This document shows, in pieces, positions 39,991 through 49,106 of a DNA stretch of 64,000 nucleotides. The stretch lies in the NCBI RefSeq assembly GCF_001429785.1, contig NZ_LMJF01000012.1, positions 252,015-316,014 on the forward strand, read 5' to 3'. Origin of the DNA: Lysobacter sp. Root916 (GTDB taxonomy: Bacteria > Pseudomonadota > Gammaproteobacteria > Xanthomonadales > Xanthomonadaceae). The number at the start of each line of letters is the position of its first letter. Position 1 is the stretch's first letter. The notes beneath the pieces are model-generated. The model had not been told where the DNA came from. It made no database searches and worked only from the letters and a program-made list of their open reading frames with translations. The translations under genes and the position numbers were made by a program.

Positions 39991-41988
39991 ATGACCGTAT
40001 TCAACGCCAAATGCTCGCGGCCGGCCCGGCGCCCCTTGGCTTTCAGCACGCGTAGCGCCGGCCTGGTGGTCGGCCTGCTCGCGGGACTCAGCGCCGCGCA
40101 CGCCGCGACGCCGGCGTCCGAAGCCGCGGCACCGGTCGCGGCTCCCGCCGCGCCCGTGGTCGCTCCCGCGCACAGCCTCGACCCGGCCAAGCAGCTGCCG
40201 GGCGCGATCTCGGTCGCGAACATCGATTTCAAGCGCGGCGAAGGCGGCTCCGGCAAGCTGATCCTGAAGTTCAGCGGCGACGGTGCCGCGCCCGACCTGC
40301 GCAACCAGGGCTCGAGCGTGATCATCAACGTCGGCAACGCGCAGTTGCCGGCCGCGCTGCAGCGACCGCTCAACGTCACCGACTTCGCCACCCCGGTGCA
40401 GCGCATCGACGCGCGCGCCAGCGGCAACGGCACCCAGTTGGTGCTCAACACCAACGGCGGTTTCGAGTCGCTGGCCTACCAGACCGGTCGCGAGTACATC
40501 GTCGAGATCGTGCCCAAGTCGGCGGCCGCGGCGTCCAGCCGTGCGGTCGGCGCCAGCACCATCAGCAGCACCACCGATGCCAGCAAGCGCGGCTACAGCG
40601 GCCGTCCGGTGACCTTCAACTTCCAGGACGTGCCGGTGCGCACCGTGCTGCAGTTGATCGCCGAAGAGTCCAATCTCAACGTGGTCGCCGCCGACACGGT
40701 CCAGGGCAACGTCACCCTGCGCCTGGTCAACGTGCCCTGGGACCAGGCCCTGGACATCGTCCTGCAGGCCAAGGGCCTGGATAAGCGCCGCAGCGGCAAC
40801 GTGGTGTGGATCGCGCCGCAGGCCGAGATCGCCAAGTACGAACAGGACAAGGAAGACGCGCGCATCGCGCTCGACAACCGCGTCGATCTGGTCACCGAAT
40901 ACATTCAGGTCAACTATCACAACGCCGGTGCGATCTTCAAAGCGCTGACCGATGCCAAGGGCGTCGGCGGTGGCGGTGGCGGTGGTAGTGGCGGTCAGAA
41001 CCAGAGCGAGAACGGCTTCCTCTCGCAGCGCGGCCGCCTGGTCGCCGACGAGCGCACCAACACGCTGATGATCAGCGACATCCCGAAGAAGGTTCAGCAG
41101 ATGCGCGAACTGGTTCGGGTGATCGATCGCCCGGTCGACCAGGTCGTGATCGAGGCCCGCATCGTGATCGCGACCGAATCGGTCTCGCGCGAGCTCGGCG
41201 CCAAGTTCGGCATCAGCGGCAACAAGGACAACTCCTACTTCAGCGGCAACCTCGACGCCAACACCGCGACCCGCAACTCGCAGGTCGCCGCCGATACCGC
41301 CTACGCCAACGCCTTCCGCGACTGGCTCAACGGCGGCTCGGTCGGCAGCCCGCCGGTGCGCACCCTGGGCGCGATCACCCGCGGTCTGATGACCAACCTG
41401 GGCGTCGACAACCCGGCCGGTTCGCTGGCGCTGTCGATCCTCAACGCCGGCTACCTGCTCGACATCGAGCTGTCGGCGATCCAGGAAGAAGGCCGCGGCG
41501 AAGTCATCTCCAACCCGCGTGTGGTTACCAGCAACCAGCGCGAAGCGGTGATCAGCCAGGGCCAGGAAGTGGGTTACGTGACGATCTCTCCGCAGCAGGG
41601 CGGCAACAACACGCCGATCCCGAACGTCCAGTTCAAGGACGTGCTGCTGGAGCTCAAGGTCACCCCGACCATCACCAATGACGGCCGCGTGTTCCTGAAC
41701 ATGGCGGTCAAGAAGGACGAGGTCGACGGCCAGCTCAACACCTCGATTGGTCAGGTGCCGATCATCGCCAAGCGTGCGGTCAACACCGCCGTGCTGGTCG
41801 AAGACGGTCAGACCGTGGTGATCGGCGGCGTGTACGAGTTCCGCGACCGCAGCGACATCACCAAGGTGCCGTTCCTGGGCGACATCCCCTTCCTGGGCAA
41901 CCTGTTCAAGAAGAAGGGCCGTTCCAAGGAAAAGGCCGAGCTGCTGATCTTCGTCACCCCGAAGGTGCTCAAGGTCGCGCAGCGCTAA
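39991..41988 (+). CDS. pilQ: Type IV pilus secretin PilQ
   Basis: A 665-residue outer-membrane secretin through which the pilus passes. Signal peptide ending SAAHAAT, an Ala-rich linker, then an AMIN peptidoglycan-binding domain (residues about 65-165), an STN/N0 domain (VTFNFQDVPVRTVLQLIAEESNLNVV), an N1-type domain interrupted by a poly-Gly loop (about residues 325-337), and the secretin core (EVISNPRVVTSNQREAVISQGQEVGY, VPFLGDIPFLGNLF). I chose the ATG at 39991 with GGGGGATAG upstream. A strong terminator follows. Confidence 0.97.
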   Translation: MTVFNAKCSRPARRPLAFSTRSAGLVVGLLAGLSAAHAATPASEAAAPVAAPAAPVVAPAHSLDPAKQLPGAISVANIDFKRGEGGSGKLILKFSGDGAAPDLRNQGSSVIINVGNAQLPAALQRPLNVTDFATPVQRIDARASGNGTQLVLNTNGGFESLAYQTGREYIVEIVPKSAAAASSRAVGASTISSTTDASKRGYSGRPVTFNFQDVPVRTVLQLIAEESNLNVVAADTVQGNVTLRLVNVPWDQALDIVLQAKGLDKRRSGNVVWIAPQAEIAKYEQDKEDARIALDNRVDLVTEYIQVNYHNAGAIFKALTDAKGVGGGGGGGSGGQNQSENGFLSQRGRLVADERTNTLMISDIPKKVQQMRELVRVIDRPVDQVVIEARIVIATESVSRELGAKFGISGNKDNSYFSGNLDANTATRNSQVAADTAYANAFRDWLNGGSVGSPPVRTLGAITRGLMTNLGVDNPAGSLALSILNAGYLLDIELSAIQEEGRGEVISNPRVVTSNQREAVISQGQEVGYVTISPQQGGNNTPIPNVQFKDVLLELKVTPTITNDGRVFLNMAVKKDEVDGQLNTSIGQVPIIAKRAVNTAVLVEDGQTVVIGGVYEFRDRSDITKVPFLGDIPFLGNLFKKKGRSKEKAELLIFVTPKVLKVAQR

Positions 41989-42011
41989 GCGCCCGCCGCC
42001 GCAGCCGAAAT

Positions 42012-42045
42012 ACGCGAGAGGGCCTACGGGCCCTCTTCGCGTTTA
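42012..42045 (+). terminator. Intrinsic terminator of pilMNOPQ
   Basis: ACGCGAGAGGGCC and GGCCCTCTTCGCGT form a long stem with one bulge (42012-42024 with 42029-42042), then TTTAT. Convincing by structure and position. Confidence 0.85.
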
Positions 42046-42147
42046 TGGAGCCGGGCGGACGGCCGGGAACTGAACGTGCCATCGGTTGGGTGAACCCGGG
42101 CCGCCAAGTTCGGTCAAAATCGGACCTCGCCCCGCGTCGGACCCTCG

Positions 42148-43185
42148 ATGGATACCCCCGAAAGCCTCGCCGGCCCTGCGCCGGACCGTACGCCCGTCCT
42201 CCCCGACGCCGAGTTGGCGCGTCTGCACGACGCCTTCCGCGGCCTGCGCGAGGCGCTCGCGGCCGAGATCGTCGGCCAGGCGGCGTTGATCGAACGCCTG
42301 CTGATCGCCCTGCTCGCCGACGGCCATCTGCTGGTCGAGGGCGCGCCCGGTCTGGCCAAGACCAGCGCGGTGCGCGCGCTGGCGGCGCGCCTGGAAGCCG
42401 ACTTCGCGCGTGTCCAGTTCACCCCCGACCTGCTGCCGGCCGATCTCACCGGCACCGAGGTCTGGCGCCCGCAGGACGGCCGCTTCGAATTTCAGCCCGG
42501 GCCGATCTTCCATCCCATTCTGCTCGCCGACGAGATCAACCGCGCCCCGGCCAAGGTCCAATCGGCCTTGCTGGAGGCGATGGGCGAGCGCCAGGTCACG
42601 GTCGGGCGCGCGACCTACGCGCTGCCCTCGCTGTTCCTGGTGATGGCGACCCAGAATCCGATCGAGCAGGAAGGCACCTTTCCCCTGCCCGAAGCCCAGC
42701 TCGACCGCTTCCTGATGCACGTGCGCATCGGCTACCCGGAAGCCGCGGCGGAAGCCGAGATCCTGCGCCTGGCGCGCGAGCGCGCGCGCGATTCGCTGCG
42801 GGCGACGGCGCCGATCGAAAACCGGATGCCGCTGACCGACGTGTTCGCGGCGCGCGCGGCGGTGCTGTCGCTGCACGTGGCGCCGGCGGTGGAGCGTTAT
42901 CTGATCGAACTGGTGCTGGCCTCGCGCGACGCCGCGCGCTACGACGGCGCGCTCGCGCGCCGGATCGCCTGGGGCGCGAGCCCGCGCGGCTCGATCGCGC
43001 TGGAGCGCTGCGCACGCGCGCACGCCTGGCTGGCCGGCCGCGACTACGTAACCCCGGACGACGTGCGCGCGATCGCGCCCGAGGTCCTGCGCCATCGCAT
43101 CCTGCCCAGCTACGAGGCCACCGCCGAAGGCTGGGACGGCGATCGTCTGGTCGCCGAGCTGCTGCAGCGCGTGCCGCTGCCCTGA
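42148..43185 (+). CDS. MoxR-family AAA ATPase
   Basis: A 345-residue AAA+ ATPase of the MoxR group, chaperone-like proteins that often work with von Willebrand (VWA) proteins. Walker A GAPGLAKT lies near residue 66, Walker B and following LADEINRAP near 125, sensor 1 ATQNPIEQEGTFPLPEAQLDRFLM near 165-190, and the C-terminal lid with SPRGSIALERCARAHAWL. It opens a six-gene operon with DUF58, DUF4381, two VWA proteins and BatD. Related operons affect envelope stability, oxygen tolerance or assembly of metal enzymes; the target here is unknown. Confidence 0.95.
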   Translation: MDTPESLAGPAPDRTPVLPDAELARLHDAFRGLREALAAEIVGQAALIERLLIALLADGHLLVEGAPGLAKTSAVRALAARLEADFARVQFTPDLLPADLTGTEVWRPQDGRFEFQPGPIFHPILLADEINRAPAKVQSALLEAMGERQVTVGRATYALPSLFLVMATQNPIEQEGTFPLPEAQLDRFLMHVRIGYPEAAAEAEILRLARERARDSLRATAPIENRMPLTDVFAARAAVLSLHVAPAVERYLIELVLASRDAARYDGALARRIAWGASPRGSIALERCARAHAWLAGRDYVTPDDVRAIAPEVLRHRILPSYEATAEGWDGDRLVAELLQRVPLP

Positions 43186-43236
43186 TGGTCGGGAGCGCGC
43201 GTTCGTGATTCGCGATCGAGCCCTGCGGGGCGACGC

Positions 43237-44133
43237 ATGAGCGACGGCATCGTCCCCAGCCTGGCCGAGCTGGTCGCCTTGCGCGCCGCCGTCGGCGGCC
43301 GCCGCAACGCGCGCCTGGGCCGCCACGGCGTGAGCGGGCATGCGCTGTCGCCCCTGCGCGGGCGCGGCATGGAGTACGCCGAGTCGCGCGAGTATTCCAA
43401 CGGCGACGACGCCCGCCATATCGATTGGCGCCTGACCGCGCGCACCGGGCGCGCCCATACCAAACTGTTCCAGGCCGAGCGCGAACGCCTGAGCCTGATC
43501 GTCGCCGACACCGCGCCGGCGCTGTACTTCGGCACCCGCGTGCGCTTCAAGTCGGTGCAGGCCGCGCGCGCGGGGGCGATCGCCGCCTGGGCCGCGGCGC
43601 GCGACGGCGACCGTATCGCGGCTTTGCGCGGCAGTCTGCGCGAGGCGCCGGTGCCGCCAGCCTCAGGGCCGCGCGGCGCCTTGCGCGCGCTGGACGCGCT
43701 GGTGCGCTGGTACGCGCGTCCGCCCGAGGACGACGCCGGGCTCGCGGTCGCGCTGGATCACGCCGAACGCCTGCTGCGGCCGGGGTCGCGCCTGGTGGTA
43801 CTGGCCGATCCGCGCAGCCTGGCGCTGGTGCCGGAGCGGCGCTGGCCGGCGCTGGCCCAGCACCACGAAGTGATCGTGCTGCTGCTGACCGATCCGTTGG
43901 AACACGCGCCGCCGTCGTCGGCCTTGGCTTTCCGCAGCGGCGAGCGCCGGATCCAACTGGATCTGGCCGTGCCCGCGCAACGCCAGCGCTGGGCCCAGGA
44001 GTTCGTTGCGCCGGTCGCGGCGGCGCTGGAAAGCCTGCCGCTGCGCGGCGTGCGCGCGCAGGCCTTGTCCACCGACGCGCCCAGCGAGTCCTGGTTGCCT
44101 TTGCTGGGCCGGGCGCGGCCGCTGGTGGCGTGA
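43237..44133 (+). CDS. DUF58 domain protein
   Basis: A 298-residue cytoplasmic protein whose core (RGRGMEYAESREYSNGDDARHIDWRLTARTGRAHTKLFQAERE, residues about 43-85) is the classic DUF58 signature. The C-terminal half contains a VWA-like fold without an intact metal site. It lies 51 bases after moxR, and its stop overlaps the next start (TGATG). DUF58 proteins nearly always accompany MoxR ATPases and may be part of the same chaperone complex; the biochemical role is unknown. Confidence 0.93.
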   Translation: MSDGIVPSLAELVALRAAVGGRRNARLGRHGVSGHALSPLRGRGMEYAESREYSNGDDARHIDWRLTARTGRAHTKLFQAERERLSLIVADTAPALYFGTRVRFKSVQAARAGAIAAWAAARDGDRIAALRGSLREAPVPPASGPRGALRALDALVRWYARPPEDDAGLAVALDHAERLLRPGSRLVVLADPRSLALVPERRWPALAQHHEVIVLLLTDPLEHAPPSSALAFRSGERRIQLDLAVPAQRQRWAQEFVAPVAAALESLPLRGVRAQALSTDAPSESWLPLLGRARPLVA

Positions 44134-44588
44134 TGGCCGATCCGACCCTGCTGCTGCGCGATGTGCACGACAGCGCGACGCCCTCGTGGTGGCCGCCGGC
44201 GCCGGGCTGGTGGATGGTGTTCGTCGCGGTGGCGCTGATCGCCGCTGCGGTGTGGTTCCTGCGCGCGCGCCGCCAGCGCAAGCGGCGCACGGCCGAGCGT
44301 TTGTTCGACGACGCGATCGCGGCCGCGGCCTCGCCGGCGGCGCAGGTCGCGGCGATGTCGGAACTGCTGCGCCGGGCCGCGCGCCGGCGCGACGGCGCGG
44401 CCGATCGTCTGCAGGGCGAGGACTGGCTGGCTTTCCTCGACCGCGGCGCGAAGTCGCCGCAATTCGTCGAGGCCGCGGGCCGGCTGCTGCTGGACGGCGG
44501 TTTCCGCCGCGACGTCGATCCCCTGCATGTGGAAGCGCTGCGCGAGCCGGTACGCGCGCGTTTCCTCGAACTGATGGGCGTGCGCTGA
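44133..44588 (+). CDS. DUF4381 membrane protein
   Basis: A 151-residue protein with one membrane helix (GWWMVFVAVALIAAAVWFL, residues about 24-43) after a short Trp/Pro-rich segment (ATPSWWPPAPGWW) typical of DUF4381. A basic cytoplasmic stretch follows (RARRQRKRRTAERLFDD), then a helical domain with QGEDWLAFLDRGA. One-base overlaps join it to both neighbours. The function is unknown; it is probably a membrane subunit of the MoxR/VWA complex. Confidence 0.88.
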   Translation: MADPTLLLRDVHDSATPSWWPPAPGWWMVFVAVALIAAAVWFLRARRQRKRRTAERLFDDAIAAAASPAAQVAAMSELLRRAARRRDGAADRLQGEDWLAFLDRGAKSPQFVEAAGRLLLDGGFRRDVDPLHVEALREPVRARFLELMGVR

Positions 44589-45604
44589 TGGACGCGCTGA
44601 TGCGCGCCCTGAGCGATGCGCGCGATGTGTTCGCGTGGCCGTGGTGGCTGCTCGCCTTGCCGCTGCCGTTGCTGGCGCGCTGGTGGCTGCCGGCGGCGCG
44701 CGATGGCTCGGCGGCCTTGAAGGTGCCGTTCGGCGAGCGCCTGGATGCGGTCGCCGCGGTCGGCGGCCACGGCCTGCGCGGGCGCGGCCCAGGCTGGCTG
44801 ATGTGGGCGGCGTGGGTCCTGCTGTGCATAGCCGCCGCGCGCCCGCAACAACTCGGCGACGCCGTGCAACCGCCGCAAGTGGGACGCGACCTGATGCTGG
44901 CGCTGGACCTGTCGGGCAGCATGCGCGAGCCGGACATGGAACTGGGCGGGCAACCGGTGGACCGCCTGACCGCGGCCAAGGCCGTGCTGTCGGATTTCCT
45001 CGACCGACGCGTCGGCGACCGCGTCGGTCTGCTGGTGTTCGGCCGGCGCGCCTATGCCTTGGCGCCGCTGACCCTGGACCGGGCGACCGTGCGCGACCAA
45101 CTCGCCGACAGCGTGGTCGGCCTGGCCGGCCAGGAGACCGCGATCGGCGATGCGATCGCGCTGGCGGTCAAGCGCCTGCGCACGCAGCCGGCCGAGCAGC
45201 GCGTGCTGATCCTGCTCACCGACGGCGTCAACACCGCCGGCGCGATCGAACCCAAGAAGGCCGCCGAACTCGCCTCGGCCGATCAGGTGCGCGTGCACAC
45301 CATCGCCTTCGGCGGCGACGGCGCCCTGTCCCTGTTCGGCATCAAGCTGCCGATGCCGGGCGCGGGCGACGACATCGACGAGACCACCTTGCGCGCGGTC
45401 GCCAAGCAGACCGGCGGCCGCTTCTTCCGCGCCCGCGACACCGCCGAGCTGGCCGGCATCTACGCCGAGATCGATCGCCTGGAGCCGATCCAGCGTCCCG
45501 GCCAGGCCGTGCGTCCGCGCATCGAGCGTTACGCCTGGCCGCTCGCGGGCGCGTTCGCGCTGGCGCTGCTGGCGTTCGCGCTGCAGGGGAGGCGACGCGC
45601 ATGA
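44588..45604 (+). CDS. BatA-like VWA domain membrane protein
   Basis: A 338-residue protein with N-terminal membrane segments (WPWWLLALPLPLLARWWL and GWLMWAAWVLLCIAAA), a periplasm-facing VWA domain with an intact metal site DLSGSM (residues about 109-114) and the conserved LLTDGVNTAG, and a C-terminal membrane helix (YAWPLAGAFALALLAFAL). This arrangement matches BatA of Bacteroides and Leptospira. It overlaps the next gene by 4 bases. It probably recruits ligands through its metal site in concert with MoxR. Confidence 0.92.
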   Translation: MDALMRALSDARDVFAWPWWLLALPLPLLARWWLPAARDGSAALKVPFGERLDAVAAVGGHGLRGRGPGWLMWAAWVLLCIAAARPQQLGDAVQPPQVGRDLMLALDLSGSMREPDMELGGQPVDRLTAAKAVLSDFLDRRVGDRVGLLVFGRRAYALAPLTLDRATVRDQLADSVVGLAGQETAIGDAIALAVKRLRTQPAEQRVLILLTDGVNTAGAIEPKKAAELASADQVRVHTIAFGGDGALSLFGIKLPMPGAGDDIDETTLRAVAKQTGGRFFRARDTAELAGIYAEIDRLEPIQRPGQAVRPRIERYAWPLAGAFALALLAFALQGRRRA

Positions 45605-47340
45605 GCGACTGGTTGAGCGGCTTGGCGAGCGCGTTCTCGCACTTGCATCTGCTGCGCCCGCACTGGCTGTGGGCCTTGCTGGCGCTGCCGCTGCTGGCGT
45701 TGTGGTGGCGCGCGCGCCGACGCCGCGCCAACGCCTGGCGCGATGCGGTCGATCCGCATCTGTTGCCGCACCTGCTCGAGTCCGGGCAGGACCGCCGCAC
45801 GCGCTACGGCGTGTGGCTGGCGATGCTCGCCGGCGTGCTGGCCGTGCTCGCGCTGGCCGGCCCGAGTTGGCGCCAGACCGAACAGGCGCTATGGCAAAGC
45901 CGGGCACCGCTGGTGATCGCGTTGGACCTGTCCAGCGCGGCGCTCGCCGCCGATCTGCCGCCTTCGCGCCTGGCCCAGGCGCGCGCCAAGATCGCGACTC
46001 TGCTGCGCGAGCGCGACGGCGGTCAGGTCGGCCTGGTCGTCTATGCCGGCGACGCCTACACCGTGGCTCCGCTGACCGACGACGTCGCCAACGTGGCGCT
46101 GTTCCTGGACGCGCTCAATCCCGATGTGATGCCCGTCGACGGCCAGCGCGGCGATCGCGCGATCGCCTGGTCGGCGCGCCTGCTGCGTCGCGCCGGCTTC
46201 GAGCGCGGCGACATCCTGCTGCTCAGCGACCACAGCGATGCGCGCACGCGCGCGGCCGCGGCGGAGGCGGCGGGCGAGGGCTATCGCGTATCCGCGCTCG
46301 GCCTGGGCAGCGTCGCCGGCGCGGCGATCCGGCGCGGCGATGGCAGCATCGTCGGGGTCAAACTCGATCCCGGTTCGCTGCGCGATCTGGCCGCGGCCGG
46401 CGGCGGCGCCTATGCGGCCGTGGTCGGCGGCGACGAGGATCTGCAGGCGCTGGGCGTGCTCAAGCCCAAGCCCACCGACGCGACCGCGGCCAAGGGCGAG
46501 AAAGGTCGGATCTGGCAGGACGAAGGCTATTGGCTGTTGCCGCCGCTGCTGCTGCTCGCGCTGTTCGCGTTCCGTCGCCGTGGCGGCGCGCTGGCGGTGC
46601 TGCTGCTGTGCGCATGGTGGCCGCTGCAACCGGCGCGCGCGGCAGAGCTGTGGCAGCGCCCCGATCAGATCGAGCACAAGCGCATGCAGGAAGGCAGCCG
46701 CGCCTACCGCGGCGGCGACTACCCGGGCGCGGCGCAGTTGTTCCGCGGTTCCGACACGGCCGACGCGCACTACAACCTCGGCAACGCGCTGGCCAAGGCC
46801 GGGCAGTACCCGCAGGCGATCGCGGCCTACGATCGCGCCTTGCGCCTGCAGCCGGGCATGCCCGACGCCCTGGCCAACAAGCGTGCGGTCGAGGCGGCGA
46901 TGAAGCGCAAGCCGCCGCCGCAGGACAAGTCCAAGCAGAACCAGTCCTCGCAGGGCGGCAAGGGCCAGCCCCAGCAGCCGCAGCAGGATCCGCAGCAGGG
47001 CCAGCAGAAACAGCAGAAGCCGGCGCCGGGCCAGCAGAAACCCGAGCGCGACGAGTCCGCCTCCAAACCCGAGCAGGACCCGGCCGCCGCGGCCAAGGCC
47101 CAGGAGCAGGCCGACCGTGCCCAGCGCGAGCGCATGCAGCGCGCGCTGCAGCAACAGCCGCGCGGCGAGCAGCCGGCGCAGGCGCGCGCGCGCGGCAAGG
47201 AAACGCCGCAGCAGCGCGAGATCCGCGTCGCCAACGAAGCCTGGCTCAAGCGCGTGCCCGACGATCCGGGCGGGCTGCTGCGCGAGAAGTTCCGTATCGA
47301 GCACGAACGCCGCCAGGTCCTGGGCGAGCAAGGAGATTGA
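45601..47340 (+). CDS. BatB/BatC-like VWA-TPR fusion membrane protein
   Basis: A 579-residue protein combining a BatB-type membrane/VWA part and a BatC-type TPR part. N-terminal helices (LWALLALPLLALWW; VWLAMLAGVLAVLALAG) precede the VWA domain. Its metal motif reads DLSSA rather than DxSxS, so metal binding may be altered. Two further helices (LLPPLLLLALFAF; ALAVLLLCAWWPL) lead to TPR repeats (AHYNLGNALAKAGQYPQAIAAYDRAL, residues about 385-425). A long Gln/Lys/Pro-rich tail (about 435-530) follows, ending in a short conserved helix. The start overlaps the previous gene; BatD follows after 5 bases. Confidence 0.9.
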   Translation: MSDWLSGLASAFSHLHLLRPHWLWALLALPLLALWWRARRRRANAWRDAVDPHLLPHLLESGQDRRTRYGVWLAMLAGVLAVLALAGPSWRQTEQALWQSRAPLVIALDLSSAALAADLPPSRLAQARAKIATLLRERDGGQVGLVVYAGDAYTVAPLTDDVANVALFLDALNPDVMPVDGQRGDRAIAWSARLLRRAGFERGDILLLSDHSDARTRAAAAEAAGEGYRVSALGLGSVAGAAIRRGDGSIVGVKLDPGSLRDLAAAGGGAYAAVVGGDEDLQALGVLKPKPTDATAAKGEKGRIWQDEGYWLLPPLLLLALFAFRRRGGALAVLLLCAWWPLQPARAAELWQRPDQIEHKRMQEGSRAYRGGDYPGAAQLFRGSDTADAHYNLGNALAKAGQYPQAIAAYDRALRLQPGMPDALANKRAVEAAMKRKPPPQDKSKQNQSSQGGKGQPQQPQQDPQQGQQKQQKPAPGQQKPERDESASKPEQDPAAAAKAQEQADRAQRERMQRALQQQPRGEQPAQARARGKETPQQREIRVANEAWLKRVPDDPGGLLREKFRIEHERRQVLGEQGD

Positions 47341-47345
47341 CCGCG

Positions 47346-49061
47346 ATGCCGCGCATGCCATCCGCCCACGTCCGCACCGCCGCCGCGTTCGCGCTGTGGC
47401 TGCTGCTGTGCGCCGTCAGTTTCGGCGCGATCGCGCAGCCGCGCGCCTGGCTGGATCGCGACAGCATGAACGCCGGCGAGACGGTCACGCTCAATATCGA
47501 GACCACCTCGCTCAGCGGCGCCGGCCCGGATTACGCGCCGCTGGCCAAGGACTTCGAAGTCAGCAACAACACCAGCCGGCGTTCCTTCGAGCGCAGCAAC
47601 GGCCAATTCGTGACCCGCTCGCTGTACGGCGTGGCGCTGCGCCCGCGCCGCGACGGGCGCCTGACCGTGCCCGCGCTGAGCGTGGGCGGCGAGCGCACTT
47701 CGGCGCTGACCCTGGTGGTCGCGCCGGTGGCCGCGCGCGCGCCGGCGCGCGCGGGCGACGATGTCTTCATCGAGAGCGAGGCCGACGACGCCGACCCCTA
47801 TGTGCAGCAGGCGGTGGGCTGGGTGGTGCGGCTGTACTCGGCGGTGCCGATCGTGGCCGGCCAGCTCGATCAGCCGGCGCCGGAAGGGGCCTCGTTCCAG
47901 CGCGTCGGCGACGATGCCCAGTATTCGCGCGAGCTCGGCGGGCGCCGCTACAACGTGGTCGAGCGCCGCTACCTGCTGGTGCCCGAACGCAGCGGCGAAG
48001 TGACGGTGCCGGGCGCGCGCTTCGAGGGCCGCGGCGCGCCCAGCTTCTTCGAGGACATGTTCGGCAGCAACGGCGACAGCCTGCGCACCGCCGCCGCCGC
48101 CAAGCGCCTGCAGGTGCGGGCGATGCCGGCCAACGCGCCGCAGCCCTGGCTGCCCTTGCGCGATCTGCAACTGCGCTACCAATCCGCGCCGCAGGACCTG
48201 CGCGCGGGCAGCGCCGCCACCCTGACCGTCGAGGTCAGCGCCGACGGCGCCACCGCCGCGCAACTGCCGGAGCTGCAGCTGCCGCCGATCGACGGCGTGC
48301 AGGTGTTCGCCGAGCCGCTGCAGTCGGACGAGAACTTCGTCAACGGCCGGCCGCGGGTCAAGCTCACGCGCAAGTTCTCATTGGTGCCCACGCGCACCGG
48401 CGATGCGCGTCTGGACGGGCTGCGCCTGGCTTGGTGGGACGTGGGCAGCGGCAGCGCGCGCACGACGCAGCTGCCGGCACTGAGCTGGAAGATCGCGGCC
48501 GCCGACGGTTCGACCCCGGCGCCGTTGCCGGCGCCGGCCGGCGCCGATGCCAAATCCGCTTCGACCGCTTCGCCGATCGCGGCGATCGCCCAGGATCCGG
48601 CCGCGCGCTGGTGGGCGCTGGCGGCGCTGGTGTTCGCGGCGCTGTGGCTGGCGACCCTGGTCTGGGCGCTGCAGTTGCGCGCGCATCCGGCGCCGGCGCG
48701 CACCGGCGCGGCGGCCTTGTCCGCGGCCACGGGGGAGGGTGCCGCGCAGCCGATACCTGGCTCGGGCCGACGCGGCTCGCTCAAGCAGGTCCTGGACAGC
48801 GGCGATTTCGGCGAGGTCGCGGCCGCGCTGTGCGCGCTCGCGCAGCCGCCGGCGGTCGATGTCGACGAACTGATCCAGCGCCTGGACGATCCTGCCCAGC
48901 GCGCGGCCTTGCAGGCCATGCAGCGCGCGCGTTGGGTCGGCGGCGACGGCCTGGCCGCGCGCGCGCAGCTGCGCGCCGCGTTCGCATCCGGCCCGCGTTG
49001 GCGTGCCGCCCCCGCGCTGTTGGCCTCGCCCTTGCCGCCGCTGTACCCGCCGGGACGGTGA
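47346..49061 (+). CDS. BatD-family protein
   Basis: A 571-residue exported protein that closes the MoxR/Bat operon. Signal peptide ending FGAIAQP; the first domain contains AWLDRDSMNAGETVTLNIETT, typical of BatD (aerotolerance) proteins, followed by further beta-domains (QQAVGWVVRLYSAVPIV; NVVERRYLLVPERSGEVTVPGARFEGRG; SFFEDMFG). A C-terminal membrane helix (WWALAALVFAALWLATLVWAL) is followed by a cytoplasmic tail of about 120 residues. Likely periplasmic partner of the two VWA proteins. The role in oxidative or envelope stress is known only for distant homologues. Confidence 0.92.
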   Translation: MPRMPSAHVRTAAAFALWLLLCAVSFGAIAQPRAWLDRDSMNAGETVTLNIETTSLSGAGPDYAPLAKDFEVSNNTSRRSFERSNGQFVTRSLYGVALRPRRDGRLTVPALSVGGERTSALTLVVAPVAARAPARAGDDVFIESEADDADPYVQQAVGWVVRLYSAVPIVAGQLDQPAPEGASFQRVGDDAQYSRELGGRRYNVVERRYLLVPERSGEVTVPGARFEGRGAPSFFEDMFGSNGDSLRTAAAAKRLQVRAMPANAPQPWLPLRDLQLRYQSAPQDLRAGSAATLTVEVSADGATAAQLPELQLPPIDGVQVFAEPLQSDENFVNGRPRVKLTRKFSLVPTRTGDARLDGLRLAWWDVGSGSARTTQLPALSWKIAAADGSTPAPLPAPAGADAKSASTASPIAAIAQDPAARWWALAALVFAALWLATLVWALQLRAHPAPARTGAAALSAATGEGAAQPIPGSGRRGSLKQVLDSGDFGEVAAALCALAQPPAVDVDELIQRLDDPAQRAALQAMQRARWVGGDGLAARAQLRAAFASGPRWRAAPALLASPLPPLYPPGR

Positions 49062-49106
49062 CCGGGCTGGTGTACTCTTTCCGGCTGACGCACCCGGGAG
49101 TACCGC

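Noticed and set aside
40966-40992. GGTGGCGGTGG-type microsatellite in pilQ as a possible phase-variation tract
   Set aside because: The unit is an imperfect 3/6-base Gly codon run, so length changes would stay in frame; it is better read as a flexible loop.
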